A DNA stretch of 64,000 bases, taken from the NCBI RefSeq assembly GCF_022870885.1, contig NZ_CP091509.1:2542001-2606000 (forward strand), given 5' to 3'. This stretch comes from Neisseria dumasiana (GTDB lineage: Bacteria; Pseudomonadota; Gammaproteobacteria; Burkholderiales; Neisseriaceae). The notes under the pieces were generated by a model, which did not search any database, was not told the DNA's origin, and worked only from the letters and a program-made list of their open reading frames with translations. The position numbers were made by a program, and so were the translations under genes. Positions 13,670 through 21,811 of this stretch are shown here, piece after piece. Each line of letters begins with the position of its first letter. Position 1 is the stretch's first letter.

Positions 13670-14207
13670 AGTAAAAAACTGTGTAGAGAATACGGTGTCT
13701 CTGTTTGAAAAACTCGAACCGCATGAAATGCGTGAAGCTTTTATGGCTTTATGGAGGAATACCGACCGCCTGAATGCAGCTTTGACAGCAGACGACTGCA
13801 TAGAAATTTTTGCTTCGTCCTTAAAAGGCAGTTCGGATTTTACTTACGATTTACTGGCGCAAACATGTGCGGATTACGAGGTCGGCACAATGACAGAAAC
13901 ATTTGCATTATTGCCCCGACCAACGTATGACAAGCTGTTTTCAGACTGTTTGAAAGGGGATATTCCTCCCAATACAAGGCTGGATACGGTAGCTTTAACT
14001 AATCTGCTGATGCTGGAAAATGTCGCCAATGTTGAGGCCAGCATAAGAAATGGTTGTATAAGAGCAACACATTTTATAGGTTCAGACGGAAAATTTATCT
14101 ATGATACAGGAATTGATGATGAAGAAAATCTATGGAAAGTTGAAGAATTTAGGGAAGCCTACCCTAAAACTTGGTGGACAATCGAGCAAGTAATCTTTAA
14201 TTTTTGA
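13662..14207 (+). CDS. Hypothetical protein, last of the oriT-distal cluster
   Basis: This 181-aa soluble protein (MNEVKNCVENTVSLFEKLEPH...) has AAAGGAG 7 nt before the ATG. Overlap with the preceding gene indicates coupling. It has no catalytic motif that I recognise. Its rather AT-rich codon use resembles the previous two genes. A DUS pair ends the cluster. Confidence 0.65.
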   Translation: MNEVKNCVENTVSLFEKLEPHEMREAFMALWRNTDRLNAALTADDCIEIFASSLKGSSDFTYDLLAQTCADYEVGTMTETFALLPRPTYDKLFSDCLKGDIPPNTRLDTVALTNLLMLENVANVEASIRNGCIRATHFIGSDGKFIYDTGIDDEENLWKVEEFREAYPKTWWTIEQVIFNF

Positions 14208-14212
14208 TGTGG

Positions 14213-14246
14213 CAGGCCGTCTGAAAGAGACGGTTTCAGACGGCCT
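14213..14246 (+). terminator. Inverted DUS pair ending the small-gene cluster
   Basis: AGGCCGTCTGAAA and TTTCAGACGGCCT form a stem directly after the stop at 14207. The remaining 14247-14509 is GC-rich and holds no gene that I can support; the open plus-strand frame 14209-14478 has no ribosome site and low-complexity Pro/Ala/Arg content. Confidence 0.75.
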
Positions 14247-14509
14247 GAATATGGCAGGAGGGAAGCCCGTTTGTCAAAATCCAGCCCGCAGCAGCCCCGT
14301 TCCCGGCTCCGTACCTCCGCCCGAAACGTCCCCACGCCCCCAAGCCGGACTTGACCATGCCGACCGCTCCGGCACCTGCGGCAACCTACGCAACCGGCAA
14401 GCCCAAGCCCGACTTGCCCCCTCCTGCGGGAGGATTATTGTTATTACCGTTACTTCTTTGTTGAAACATATGAAGTGAAGAAGGCAACCTGAAAAGGTTC
14501 CGGCGGCTT

Positions 14510-15400
14510 TTAACGTTCGGGTTCGGAGCCGCCCAATGAAAGATGCCGCTCTTTAATTTGGGCTAACAAATTCCCATAAAGATTAATCCGTGCCTGCATC
14601 TGTTCGGCAGGCGAAAGCCCTTTGATTACGGCTTCGCCCGCCTGTATTACTTGCTTTTGGGCAGGGGATAAAAGATGGGTGTTCTTTTGAAAATCCGCCC
14701 GAATCTTCCCGAGTTCCCGCTCATTGCGGTGTAGTTCGTAATCGATGGCCGCACCGGGCATCTGTCCGACGTGGATACGGTCGTCAAACACCAAACCGTC
14801 CCTGTTATATACCCTGAAATGATCGGCTTTGCCTGATAGAAAAACGGCATCCGCATTTTTCGGCAGCAATTCCACCACCAAATCATGATGCGCTTTATCG
14901 GTGTATCGGGGCATTTCGCCTAACAACACCATTTGTTCGTATCGCTCGAGCGTGCTTTGCCAGCTCACTTCGGCAGGGGTGGTTTGGATATAGACGGCCG
15001 TTTCATAACCGTGGCGGCGCATATCATCTAAGGTTTTCATCGGCACGTCGGCTGTGCGAAAAGTACCCTCGACACTCACGTTATATCCTTCAGCAAGAGC
15101 CTTTGCTATAACCCTTTCTGTCATCATTCCCGAAAAAGCGGCCGTATATTTGGGAGCATCCTTGCCATATTGAGCCTGAATATCGTCAAAATCAGGATGG
15201 TAGCGGCGGAACTCGTCACCGTTGATAACCAAAAGATTGCGGTTGAGTTCGGCCCTGATTTTTTGAACCAAGTTGGATTTGCCCGCCCCGGGTTGCCCGC
15301 CCAATACAAAACCTTTGGGCAAAGAAGAAGGACGGACTTGTGTTTCAGACACCAAGCCGTCCCAAATCATTTCAAAAGCAACATCTTCTTGCTTTGTCAT
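14510..15400 (-). CDS. Zeta-type toxin (UDP-GlcNAc kinase family) with shared C-terminal tail
   Basis: The 296-aa protein has Walker A GGQPGAGKS (about residues 34-42) and NGDEFRRYHPDFDDI with the acidic catalytic site, as in zeta toxins that phosphorylate UDP-N-acetylglucosamine and block wall synthesis. Its ATG follows the antitoxin TAG with no gap. After the kinase domain, the last about 70 residues (LSPAQKQV...QARINLYG...SEPER) resemble the C-termini of the ART/GNAT protein, the ArdC-like protein and the primase of this ICE. Similar epsilon/zeta pairs are known on gonococcal plasmids. The tail is not needed for kinase activity in the family and may be a transfer signal. Confidence 0.92.
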   Translation of the reverse strand: MTKQEDVAFEMIWDGLVSETQVRPSSLPKGFVLGGQPGAGKSNLVQKIRAELNRNLLVINGDEFRRYHPDFDDIQAQYGKDAPKYTAAFSGMMTERVIAKALAEGYNVSVEGTFRTADVPMKTLDDMRRHGYETAVYIQTTPAEVSWQSTLERYEQMVLLGEMPRYTDKAHHDLVVELLPKNADAVFLSGKADHFRVYNRDGLVFDDRIHVGQMPGAAIDYELHRNERELGKIRADFQKNTHLLSPAQKQVIQAGEAVIKGLSPAEQMQARINLYGNLLAQIKERHLSLGGSEPER

Positions 15401-15646
15401 CTATGCAGCAGCCTCCAATTGAGGCTTCGGTAATGTTGAATATTTCTGATAAAGCGCATTGCATTCATCCGCTATCGTCTGAAAATCAATATTTTCGGGA
15501 ACGGAATCATAAAGGAAGCTGCGTATTTCTACGATCCTTTGCTGATCTGCCGTCCGTTTTTCCGTGCGCGGGGTTTTGCGGGCAATCAACGCCTGCACCG
15601 ACGCTACACGTTCGATCAGTGCGTCTTTTTGCATCAATGTACACAT
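15401..15646 (-). CDS. Epsilon-type antitoxin
   Basis: This 81-aa helical protein (ALIERVASVQALIARKTPRT...) precedes the zeta toxin with no gap, the standard antitoxin-first order. AAAGGG upstream fits the start at 15646; a second ATG lies four codons in. It resembles gonococcal epsilon antitoxins more by position and helical character than by a motif. It would block the ATP site of zeta. Confidence 0.82.
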   Translation of the reverse strand: MCTLMQKDALIERVASVQALIARKTPRTEKRTADQQRIVEIRSFLYDSVPENIDFQTIADECNALYQKYSTLPKPQLEAAA

Positions 15647-15760
15647 GGTTTGCCCTTTCTTTCTCTGTATTCCGGTTTTGGCATTATATCATACAGATGC
15701 CTAATCATCTGAAAACAAAATGATTTATAAGATTGTAAAATAAAGGTAATTACAAATACA

Positions 15761-15803
15761 AAAAGCCCTGCCGCCATACAAATAATGTACGGCGGCAGGG
15801 CTT
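15761..15803 (-). terminator. Intrinsic terminator after 15809-16024
   Basis: AAGCCCTGCCGCC (15763-15775) pairs with GGCGGCAGGGCTT (15791-15803), and a T-run follows on the minus strand. It ends the transcript of the small secreted protein gene. Confidence 0.88.
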
Positions 15804-15808
15804 AAAAC

Positions 15809-16024
15809 TCAGCGGTAGGGGGGCTGAGTATTGTTGTCAGTCGGTTTCTCAACCTTGTTGTGTTTAATTGGTAATGTGGCTTTATCGGTGTTTTCTTTCA
15901 GATTTTGGCTAACAACTACAAGATATCCCTCAATCGGCGGCAAAATCACACTTGCAGCCGGAAATGCCGATACTTTCAAAGAAAGTCCGCATAAAACCAC
16001 GCCAATAAATTTTCTTGCTTGCAT
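15809..16024 (-). CDS. Small secreted hypothetical protein
   Basis: The protein is 71 aa from the ATG at 16022-16024, with AAAGGAG 6 nt upstream. The N-terminus MQARKFIGVVLCGLSLKVSAFP is a signal peptide, followed by a Pro/Lys-rich tail that ends TDNNTQPPYR. A longer frame upstream runs through the terminator and is rejected. The family is unknown. An exported product between a methyltransferase and a toxin operon could be an envelope or entry-exclusion factor; that is only a guess. Confidence 0.55.
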   Translation of the reverse strand: MQARKFIGVVLCGLSLKVSAFPAASVILPPIEGYLVVVSQNLKENTDKATLPIKHNKVEKPTDNNTQPPYR

Positions 16025-16045
16025 ACATACTCCTTTCCTTATTGA

Positions 16046-16076
16046 ATAAAAAAAGCAGGCATCAAGCTGCCTGCTT
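16046..16076 (-). terminator. Terminator overlapping the dcm-like stop
   Basis: AAGCAGGC (16053-16060) and GCCTGCTT (16069-16076) pair, and a T-run follows on the minus strand. The methyltransferase stop codon (16062-16064) lies inside the loop, the same layout as in the repressor gene. Confidence 0.82.
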
Positions 16077-17897
16077 CTCATATCTGAACATTGCGTCAGG
16101 GTTGTAGTTGGCACGAATCAGTGCGGCCATCGGGGGTGGCGACACCGAGTTACCACACATCCGCACTTGGGCGGTTTTGGTTAAAGGTCTGCCGGTATGG
16201 TCTCTGTCAAAGACGTAATCGTCGGGGAAACCCTGAGCTTTATAAAGCTCCTTCGGTAACAGCATACGCAGCGTAATATCTACTATGTAATGGGGCACGC
16301 CCTTCACATAAACCGTTACCAAAGCCAATTTATCTTTTGTCGTTATGGTATCCATCGGAGCCGATAAGTTGCGGGCATCACCATTTCCGTAATAATTGAT
16401 CAGGAATGAAGCAACCCTAAGCGCACGTTCTTCCGTGTCTCCCAACTCGCAAACGGCCAACGATGTTTTACCGCCGCCACCATCGGTCATCACCGTACCC
16501 ATAGGTGCGGCAATGTCGCTGCCGGTGCTGGCTCCGAACTGGCGTATTAAGCAGGCTGATACCAGTTGTTGCTGGCTGCCGCTGTTGGTAATCGTCGACA
16601 TCGGCTCGGTTGCGTCTTTGCCGTGTACGGTGTTGAAGCCGCCGTTTGCCTGCATCAGATATGCGGCGGCTACGGCGTGTCCGCCGCTGCCGGAGGCGGT
16701 TACTGTGCCGAGGGCATCGGTAATATCACGGCTGCCGATACCGCGCCGTTTGTTTTCGCCGCTACCTTCTCCGTAGGCAGCGTTAACCAGCACCGCTGAC
16801 ACCAAACCGTGCCGGTTTTCAGTCGTTTGTGTTTTCAACGGCGCAGACATATCGGATGCCCTGCACTCGTTATTCTTCGGAGCATGATAATGGCTGATGA
16901 TGGGGGCTAAGGCCGGAACCGCCAACCCCAAAGCATGGGCACCACCGGCCGGCCGTTTGGGATTGCCGCCGCTGGTAATGGTGGATAAAGGTTGATTAAT
17001 GGAACACCCTGCGCTGTCGCCACGAAATTTGACGATAAAAGGTTCGGGGTTGTCCAGGACAAACTTTTTGATGCCTTTGGCAATCCGGCGCATGGTGGCT
17101 TCGGCCAGCGGCTTTTCGCGGTCGAATATGGATTTACCGGGAACGGACCAATCGATACATTCGGCGGCGGCCCGCCATTTCTTCTGTCCGGGCTTGGGAT
17201 TTTTAAAATGGGTAGCTTCCGGCCACACTATCGGCAAACCGTCTCTCCGCGCAACCATAAACAGCCGTTTGCGGGTAGTGGGTGCGCCGTAATCGGCGGC
17301 AACCAGTGTACGCCACTCGACAACGTAGCCCAGTTTTTCCAACTCACGAACAAATTTCTGCCACCGCTTCCCCGTCTGTTTCGGATCAGGAACCAAGTAT
17401 TGCTGTTGCACCGGTACTCGTTCGCCGGGAGCCGCCACGGTTTTATCCAACTTTATGACACGCCCCGTAGCCTTGTCGCGTTTGGCCACCAACCGGCCCC
17501 AACGGGTTATCTGTTCGACGTTCTCTAATGTGATAACATCAGGACGAACTTGTGCCGCCCATCTTTTACCCGCCCAACTCAATGAACGGGTTGCATTGTC
17601 ACGCGGCTGGCCGCCTGCGGCTTGGCTATGGTGGGTACAATCCGGGCTGAGATGCAGCAGACCGACAGGACGGCCGCGACAGGCCAAATACGGGTCAACT
17701 TCATACACATCGGTTTGATAATGTATCGTCTGCGGATGGTTGGCGGTGTGCATGGAAATGGCTTGTTCGTCATGGTTAACCGCAAAATCAACATAGAGGC
17801 CGGTGGCCTGCTCGATGGCGCAGCTTGCTCCACCGCCCCCGGCGAACAAGTCGCCGATTTGTTTGTATCTCAAGTCTAGTGTGTATTGTTTGGTCAT
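16062..17897 (-). CDS. C5-cytosine DNA methyltransferase with internal repeats
   Basis: The enzyme is 611 aa from the ATG at 17895-17897 (AGGAAG upstream). Motif I is DLFAGGGG (16-23), motif VI ENVE (125-128), motif VIII RKRLFMVAR (209-217) and motif X GNSV (582-585). Motif IV is SPDCTHHS (84-91) instead of the usual PCQ, a variant I associate with phage enzymes. Between VIII and X lie six diverged copies of a PxxTxT unit (P303, P353, about 396, P432, P465, P514), each about 33-50 residues, in the target-recognition region. It probably protects ICE DNA from host restriction or marks it. No restriction partner is nearby. Confidence 0.92.
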   Translation of the reverse strand: MTKQYTLDLRYKQIGDLFAGGGGASCAIEQATGLYVDFAVNHDEQAISMHTANHPQTIHYQTDVYEVDPYLACRGRPVGLLHLSPDCTHHSQAAGGQPRDNATRSLSWAGKRWAAQVRPDVITLENVEQITRWGRLVAKRDKATGRVIKLDKTVAAPGERVPVQQQYLVPDPKQTGKRWQKFVRELEKLGYVVEWRTLVAADYGAPTTRKRLFMVARRDGLPIVWPEATHFKNPKPGQKKWRAAAECIDWSVPGKSIFDREKPLAEATMRRIAKGIKKFVLDNPEPFIVKFRGDSAGCSINQPLSTITSGGNPKRPAGGAHALGLAVPALAPIISHYHAPKNNECRASDMSAPLKTQTTENRHGLVSAVLVNAAYGEGSGENKRRGIGSRDITDALGTVTASGSGGHAVAAAYLMQANGGFNTVHGKDATEPMSTITNSGSQQQLVSACLIRQFGASTGSDIAAPMGTVMTDGGGGKTSLAVCELGDTEERALRVASFLINYYGNGDARNLSAPMDTITTKDKLALVTVYVKGVPHYIVDITLRMLLPKELYKAQGFPDDYVFDRDHTGRPLTKTAQVRMCGNSVSPPPMAALIRANYNPDAMFRYEKQAA

Positions 17898-17899
17898 TT

Positions 17900-18643
17900 T
17901 TACTTCCTGTTCAAAGGCATGGGAAATTCCTGCCGGACACTTCCGTTGAGCAAACAACCGTTGGCACGCTTACTGCGCTTCATGCCGTCTGCTCCCCAGC
18001 TGCCCCATTGTTTGAAGAAAAACGCGGCTCCGGCAGTCTCGCATTGCCGCCGGATGTTATCTACCCATGCAGACTGCATCTGCCTTGCTTTTGAGCCTGA
18101 TTCCCCGCCGACGATAACCCACTCGATGTTTGTAAGGTTTAGAGACCCCAAATCTTCCAGCAGCGGTTCGCAGGAAATAAAGCGGACGGTTGCCGGAATG
18201 TTTCTCAGCAATTCAATCCGGGGCAGACCGTAACGCCGGTCTTCCACCGATACGCCGAGCCATACGTTTTCGGGAACGGTTCGCGTAGCGAAGTATTCCG
18301 CCATTCTTTCCGCCCGTTTGGTCAGTACCTGATAAGTGTGCTGCGGTGTCTGCCGGACGGTTTCAAAGATACGGTCGATGTAGGCAAACGGTACGTTTTC
18401 GTGAAACGTGTCGGACATGGAGTTCACAAAATAAACCGCCGGCTTTTTTCTGCCGGCGGGTTCTCTCAGACGGCCTTCCATCAGGGTAAGGGTAAAACCG
18501 TTTTCATAGCCGGGCGTGTTCATGGACTGCAAACGCTTCGCCATTGATTCGGCGTAACAGTTTTTGCATCCGGGCGATAATTTGGTACAGCCGGTTATGG
18601 GATTCCATGTACGTTCCGTCCATTCGATATTGCTGTTGGCCAT
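17900..18643 (-). CDS. DUF5131 (phage Gp37/Gp68) family protein
   Basis: This 247-aa protein begins IEWTERTWNPITGCTKLSPGCKNCYAE (residues 5-31), with three Cys that would bind a metal or cluster, and continues SMSDTFHENVPFAYIDRIF and FISCEPLLEDLG, the signature of the phage Gp37/Gp68 family, which has a radical-SAM-like fold. The function is not established. Its stop is 3 bp from the cytosine methyltransferase start and it lies between two methyltransferases, so a role in base modification or repair is plausible. Confidence 0.88.
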   Translation of the reverse strand: MANSNIEWTERTWNPITGCTKLSPGCKNCYAESMAKRLQSMNTPGYENGFTLTLMEGRLREPAGRKKPAVYFVNSMSDTFHENVPFAYIDRIFETVRQTPQHTYQVLTKRAERMAEYFATRTVPENVWLGVSVEDRRYGLPRIELLRNIPATVRFISCEPLLEDLGSLNLTNIEWVIVGGESGSKARQMQSAWVDNIRRQCETAGAAFFFKQWGSWGADGMKRSKRANGCLLNGSVRQEFPMPLNRK

Positions 18644-18658
18644 AAAATTCTCCCAATA

Positions 18659-19657
18659 TTAAAAACCGATTGCCTGCTGTGCCGTCCGTTGTTCGTGCAG
18701 ATTGACAAAGGCAGGATTCAATTCAATCCCTATCCATCTGCGCCCCAGCCGGTTGGCCGTTTCCGCCACCGTGCCGCTGCCCGAAAACGGATCAAGCACC
18801 ACATCACCCGAGCGGGAACCTGCCAAAATACACGGCTCGATCAGTTTCGGCGGGAAAGCCGCCAAATGGTCGTGGCGGGTGGCTACGGTGGATACCGGCC
18901 ATACGCTGCGCTTGTTACGCAGCGGCCGGGCAGGTGTGTGCTCACGGTTACTGCGGTGTTGGGTTGCACGTTGGCCGGGATTCGGCATTGCCGTATATTT
19001 GCCTTTCGTCCGGCAGAAATCATTTTGTCGGTTTGCACCGGGGCGGTCGTAACTGTCCGATGGCTCCCGGATGGCTTCGTGATCGAAGTAGTAACGGCTG
19101 TTTTTGGAAAGCAAAAAGAGATATTCGTGTGAGCGGACGCAGCGGTCGGTGACAGATTCGGGCATCGGGTTGGTTTTGTGCCAAATGATGTCTTGGCGCA
19201 GATACCAGCCGTCGGCCTGCAAAGCGAGGGCGACGCGCCACGGAATGCCGATCAGGTCTTTGGCTTTGAGGCCGTCTGACAGCGGCGTGCTTTTCAGACG
19301 GCCTGTCAGTTGGGTGCTCGTCTGAAATGAATCTTGATATCCGCTAAACGGGCTGCCGTCGGCATTACGGCCTTTGCCGCTGCCTGCATAACTGTCGCCG
19401 AGGTTGAGCCATAAGGTTCCGTCATCGGCCAATACTTCATACACCATACGGAACACTTTCACCAAGTTGACGACGTACTCATTCACGGTCGGCTCCAAGC
19501 CGATTTGTCCGTCACAACCGTAATCACGCAAACCGTAATACGGGGGTGAGGTAATACAGGTTTGGACTTTCACGCCTTTTTGGGCCAGCCGGGGCAGCAC
19601 AAGACGGCAGTCGCCGGTAATCAGACGGTCATTGTCAGAGTGGGCGGAAGATATCAT
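18659..19657 (-). CDS. Site-specific DNA methyltransferase, amino (N4-cytosine or N6-adenine) type
   Basis: The protein is 332 aa from the ATG at 19655-19657, with AAAGGTG 6 nt upstream; earlier in-frame starts lack one. Motif IV SPPYYGLRDYG (37-47) comes before motif I DPFSGSGT near residue 285, the beta-class order. SPPY favours N4-cytosine. The middle part (about 90-260) carries target recognition. It is followed by the DUF5131 and C5-methyltransferase genes on the same strand, giving an anti-restriction style module. No cognate nuclease is in the ICE. Confidence 0.92.
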   Translation of the reverse strand: MISSAHSDNDRLITGDCRLVLPRLAQKGVKVQTCITSPPYYGLRDYGCDGQIGLEPTVNEYVVNLVKVFRMVYEVLADDGTLWLNLGDSYAGSGKGRNADGSPFSGYQDSFQTSTQLTGRLKSTPLSDGLKAKDLIGIPWRVALALQADGWYLRQDIIWHKTNPMPESVTDRCVRSHEYLFLLSKNSRYYFDHEAIREPSDSYDRPGANRQNDFCRTKGKYTAMPNPGQRATQHRSNREHTPARPLRNKRSVWPVSTVATRHDHLAAFPPKLIEPCILAGSRSGDVVLDPFSGSGTVAETANRLGRRWIGIELNPAFVNLHEQRTAQQAIGF

Positions 19658-19677
19658 GACTACACCTTTCATACTCG

Positions 19678-19712
19678 AAAGGCAGGCAGGGACAACTCCC
19701 AAGCCTGCCTTT
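19678..19712 (-). terminator. Hairpin upstream of the methyltransferase gene
   Basis: AAAGGCAGGC (19678-19687) pairs with GCCTGCCTTT (19703-19712). It lies between the stop of the gene at 19741 and the ribosome site of the methyltransferase. Confidence 0.75.
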
Positions 19713-19740
19713 GTTTATATATGGAACACCATTTGCCGCT

Positions 19741-20040
19741 TTAATTCTTGCCGCTGTTTTCCATTTCATTTTGCAAACGGTCAATTTCCGCTGCAATCAG
19801 CGCACCGGCGCGGACGAGATTTTCAATCGGGCTTTGCGGTTTCCATGTATTTTCACTCCACGGCCATCCACGCGGGCATTTGTCGGATTGTGTCGAGGCG
19901 GCTTTCGCATAAGCCAATGCCGCATCTACCAGCTCACCGTTACGATAGGCCATGTCTTTTTGCGTGGTGAAACCAAGATCATCGATTTGATGGCAGCGTT
20001 CTTCTGCGATCAGTTCCACGCCGGAAAGATTAGTCTTCAT
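19741..20040 (-). CDS. Phage-type hypothetical protein
   Basis: This 99-aa protein has the pattern GVELIAEERCHQIDDLGFT ... WPWSENTWKP ... LVRAGALIAAEIDRLQ, which I recognise from small phage proteins of unknown function. A perfect AAGGAG precedes the ATG. It is placed between the relaxase and methyltransferase genes, with hairpins on both sides. Confidence 0.75.
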   Translation of the reverse strand: MKTNLSGVELIAEERCHQIDDLGFTTQKDMAYRNGELVDAALAYAKAASTQSDKCPRGWPWSENTWKPQSPIENLVRAGALIAAEIDRLQNEMENSGKN

Positions 20041-20136
20041 AAAAGCTCCTTATATAGAATTAACGGACTACGCCGTCTGAAAAAAAAGATGCTTCCCGAC
20101 AGGAAACATCTCTCTAAAAAAACGCTACTGTGCAAA

Positions 20137-21201
20137 TTACCGTGATATGTCGTTATCTTGTCTGTCTTGATCGTGTTGGCTGAATTGCTGTTGCTGCTTA
20201 TCGTGTGCAGGCTTGATGCCCTTAACGGTGTCGTACTGGTTTTGCGCTTTGGTATCAAACGATTGCCCGGCCACTTCTTTTGCCAGTTGGCTGATGATGC
20301 GGGCTTCGGTTTTATTGCCCATCTTATAAAGCTCTTTGGCTATTAGGCCGTATTGCTCCAGGACAATACCGCGCGTCTGCATGGTTTCCCGTAAAAAAGG
20401 ATGCTTGGGGCGGTCATTGTTTTTCAAGGCTTCTATCAATTCAACGGCCTGCTGCTTTGCAACATTGGACAACGCACCACGTTGGCGCATGGCCCGCAAC
20501 AGGCTGTTTTCCGGTTTTTGGGCTTTGCCCCGGTGTATGCGTTTTGTGGCCGCGCACATCACGCCTTCTTCGCGCAACTTTTCTGCAAACCGGACACGCC
20601 ATTCAAACAGATCGGCTTTGCGCGGATTGAGCCGCTGCCCGAACTCGTCGCGCATCAACACGTACAAGTGGACGTGGGGGTGTTTCGGTTCGTCGGGATC
20701 GTGGCTGTCGTGGTGCAGGCCGAACACATATTGATGCCCGGCAAATTGTTCGGCAGCGAAGTTGCGGGCGGCATTCAACACCGCGTCCGGCGGTGTGCCT
20801 TCGGGCATGGATAAAACGATGTTCAAGGCTTCTTTGTGCTTGCTTTCCTCGGGGATACCGAGTTTGCGCCAGTCGTCTGCAAAATCCATGACCGCGCGTT
20901 TGCCGATCAGCTTTTCGCCGGATTGCGTTTCCAGCGGCACTTCGCCGTTTCTCGAAACATAATCCAAATGGTTGCGGACACCTTTCATACCTTTGGAGTT
21001 GTTACTGAGCCGCTTGGGGATTTTAACCATCACTTCGGGATGTTTAAGTGCGGCGGCGCGCAAGTTGGCCAAACCGCTGCCGGGCTTCAACGGCTTGGCG
21101 TTGCTGCGGCGGCTACTGCCGAAATACAGCCCGCCGTCTTTTTTGGCTTTGACGGCACGGGTTTTATAGCCCAAAAACCAATCGTCTATTCTACGGTGCA
21201 T
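20137..21201 (-). CDS. MOBP-type conjugative relaxase
   Basis: This 354-aa relaxase has the metal-binding HPHVH triad (H174, H176, H178) followed by LYVLMRDEFGQRLNPRKADLFEWR, and a likely nucleophilic Tyr in HLDYVSRNG (Y81). It would nick oriT, bind the 5' end and lead the strand through VirD4. The tail is Gln/Asp-rich and ends in Arg (DNDISR). It starts 21 bp after the MobC stop, with GGAG upstream. Its oriT is not next to it; the best candidate is 9 kb away at 11200-11300. Confidence 0.92.
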   Translation of the reverse strand: MHRRIDDWFLGYKTRAVKAKKDGGLYFGSSRRSNAKPLKPGSGLANLRAAALKHPEVMVKIPKRLSNNSKGMKGVRNHLDYVSRNGEVPLETQSGEKLIGKRAVMDFADDWRKLGIPEESKHKEALNIVLSMPEGTPPDAVLNAARNFAAEQFAGHQYVFGLHHDSHDPDEPKHPHVHLYVLMRDEFGQRLNPRKADLFEWRVRFAEKLREEGVMCAATKRIHRGKAQKPENSLLRAMRQRGALSNVAKQQAVELIEALKNNDRPKHPFLRETMQTRGIVLEQYGLIAKELYKMGNKTEARIISQLAKEVAGQSFDTKAQNQYDTVKGIKPAHDKQQQQFSQHDQDRQDNDISR

Positions 21202-21222
21202 CGATCTACGCTCCTTAACGGC

Positions 21223-21744
21223 TTACTCGCGCTTGCGGCGGCGGTTGGTTTGCAGCACATGGTTTACCTTGCCGACGTGGGCATCAATAAACTTTTTAAG
21301 TTCGGTAATCTGTTGGCTACTCAAAGATACGTTTTCGCCCGCATTCAGGCGGCGGGCGATTTGGTTGAGGTTTCTGCCTATCATGACCAACTGGTAGTTG
21401 GACTGCGACAGCACATCGGCTTCAAATGCCGACAAAATCGGATGATGCGAGATATGGGATTGGATAATATCTCTGACGACATCGTTAATGGAGCCGCGAC
21501 GTGTCTCCGCTGCCGCCTCAAGATAAGCACGGTCTTTATCCGGTAGGCGCAGGGTGATGCGCTTTTTACATTTGGGCGGCGGCAGTTGTACCGGATCGGG
21601 TTCGGCGGCTGCTTCCAACTCTGCCTGTAACAGTTTTTTGGCCAACAAAGACACACTGGCTTTTCCGAAACGCTTAAAAGCGACTTCACGCAATGCGTTA
21701 ATTTCCGCATCGGACAAACCGTACACATCAAATTTTTTCGGCAT
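21223..21744 (-). CDS. mobC: MobC-like relaxosome accessory protein
   Basis: This 173-aa protein has a ribbon-helix-helix-like middle (KKRITLRLPDKDRAYLEAAA, about residues 59-78) and the MobC signature YQLVMIGRNLNQIARRLN near residue 117, with a basic C-terminus (TNRRRKRE). MobC/TraJ proteins bind oriT and open the DNA for the relaxase. It is co-transcribed with the relaxase. Confidence 0.9.
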   Translation of the reverse strand: MPKKFDVYGLSDAEINALREVAFKRFGKASVSLLAKKLLQAELEAAAEPDPVQLPPPKCKKRITLRLPDKDRAYLEAAAETRRGSINDVVRDIIQSHISHHPILSAFEADVLSQSNYQLVMIGRNLNQIARRLNAGENVSLSSQQITELKKFIDAHVGKVNHVLQTNRRRKRE

Positions 21745-21763
21745 AGATAAACCTTTATCTTAA

Positions 21764-21792
21764 AAAGCCTGCCCTTTAGAAGGGCAGGCTTT
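21764..21792 (-). terminator. Strong terminator before mobC
   Basis: A perfect 13-bp stem AAAGCCTGCCCTT (21764-21776) pairs with AAGGGCAGGCTTT (21780-21792) and is followed by T residues on the minus strand. It separates the ART/GNAT gene from mobC. Confidence 0.9.
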
Positions 21793-21811
21793 CAGGCGTA
21801 TTGTTTATGAA

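Noticed and set aside
14209-14478. Plus-strand open frame after the small-gene cluster
   Set aside because: It begins in a DUS pair, has no ribosome site and gives a low-complexity Pro/Arg product.
21745-21811. oriT directly upstream of mobC
   Set aside because: The gap is mostly taken up by a strong terminator and has no nic consensus; 11200-11300 is a better candidate.
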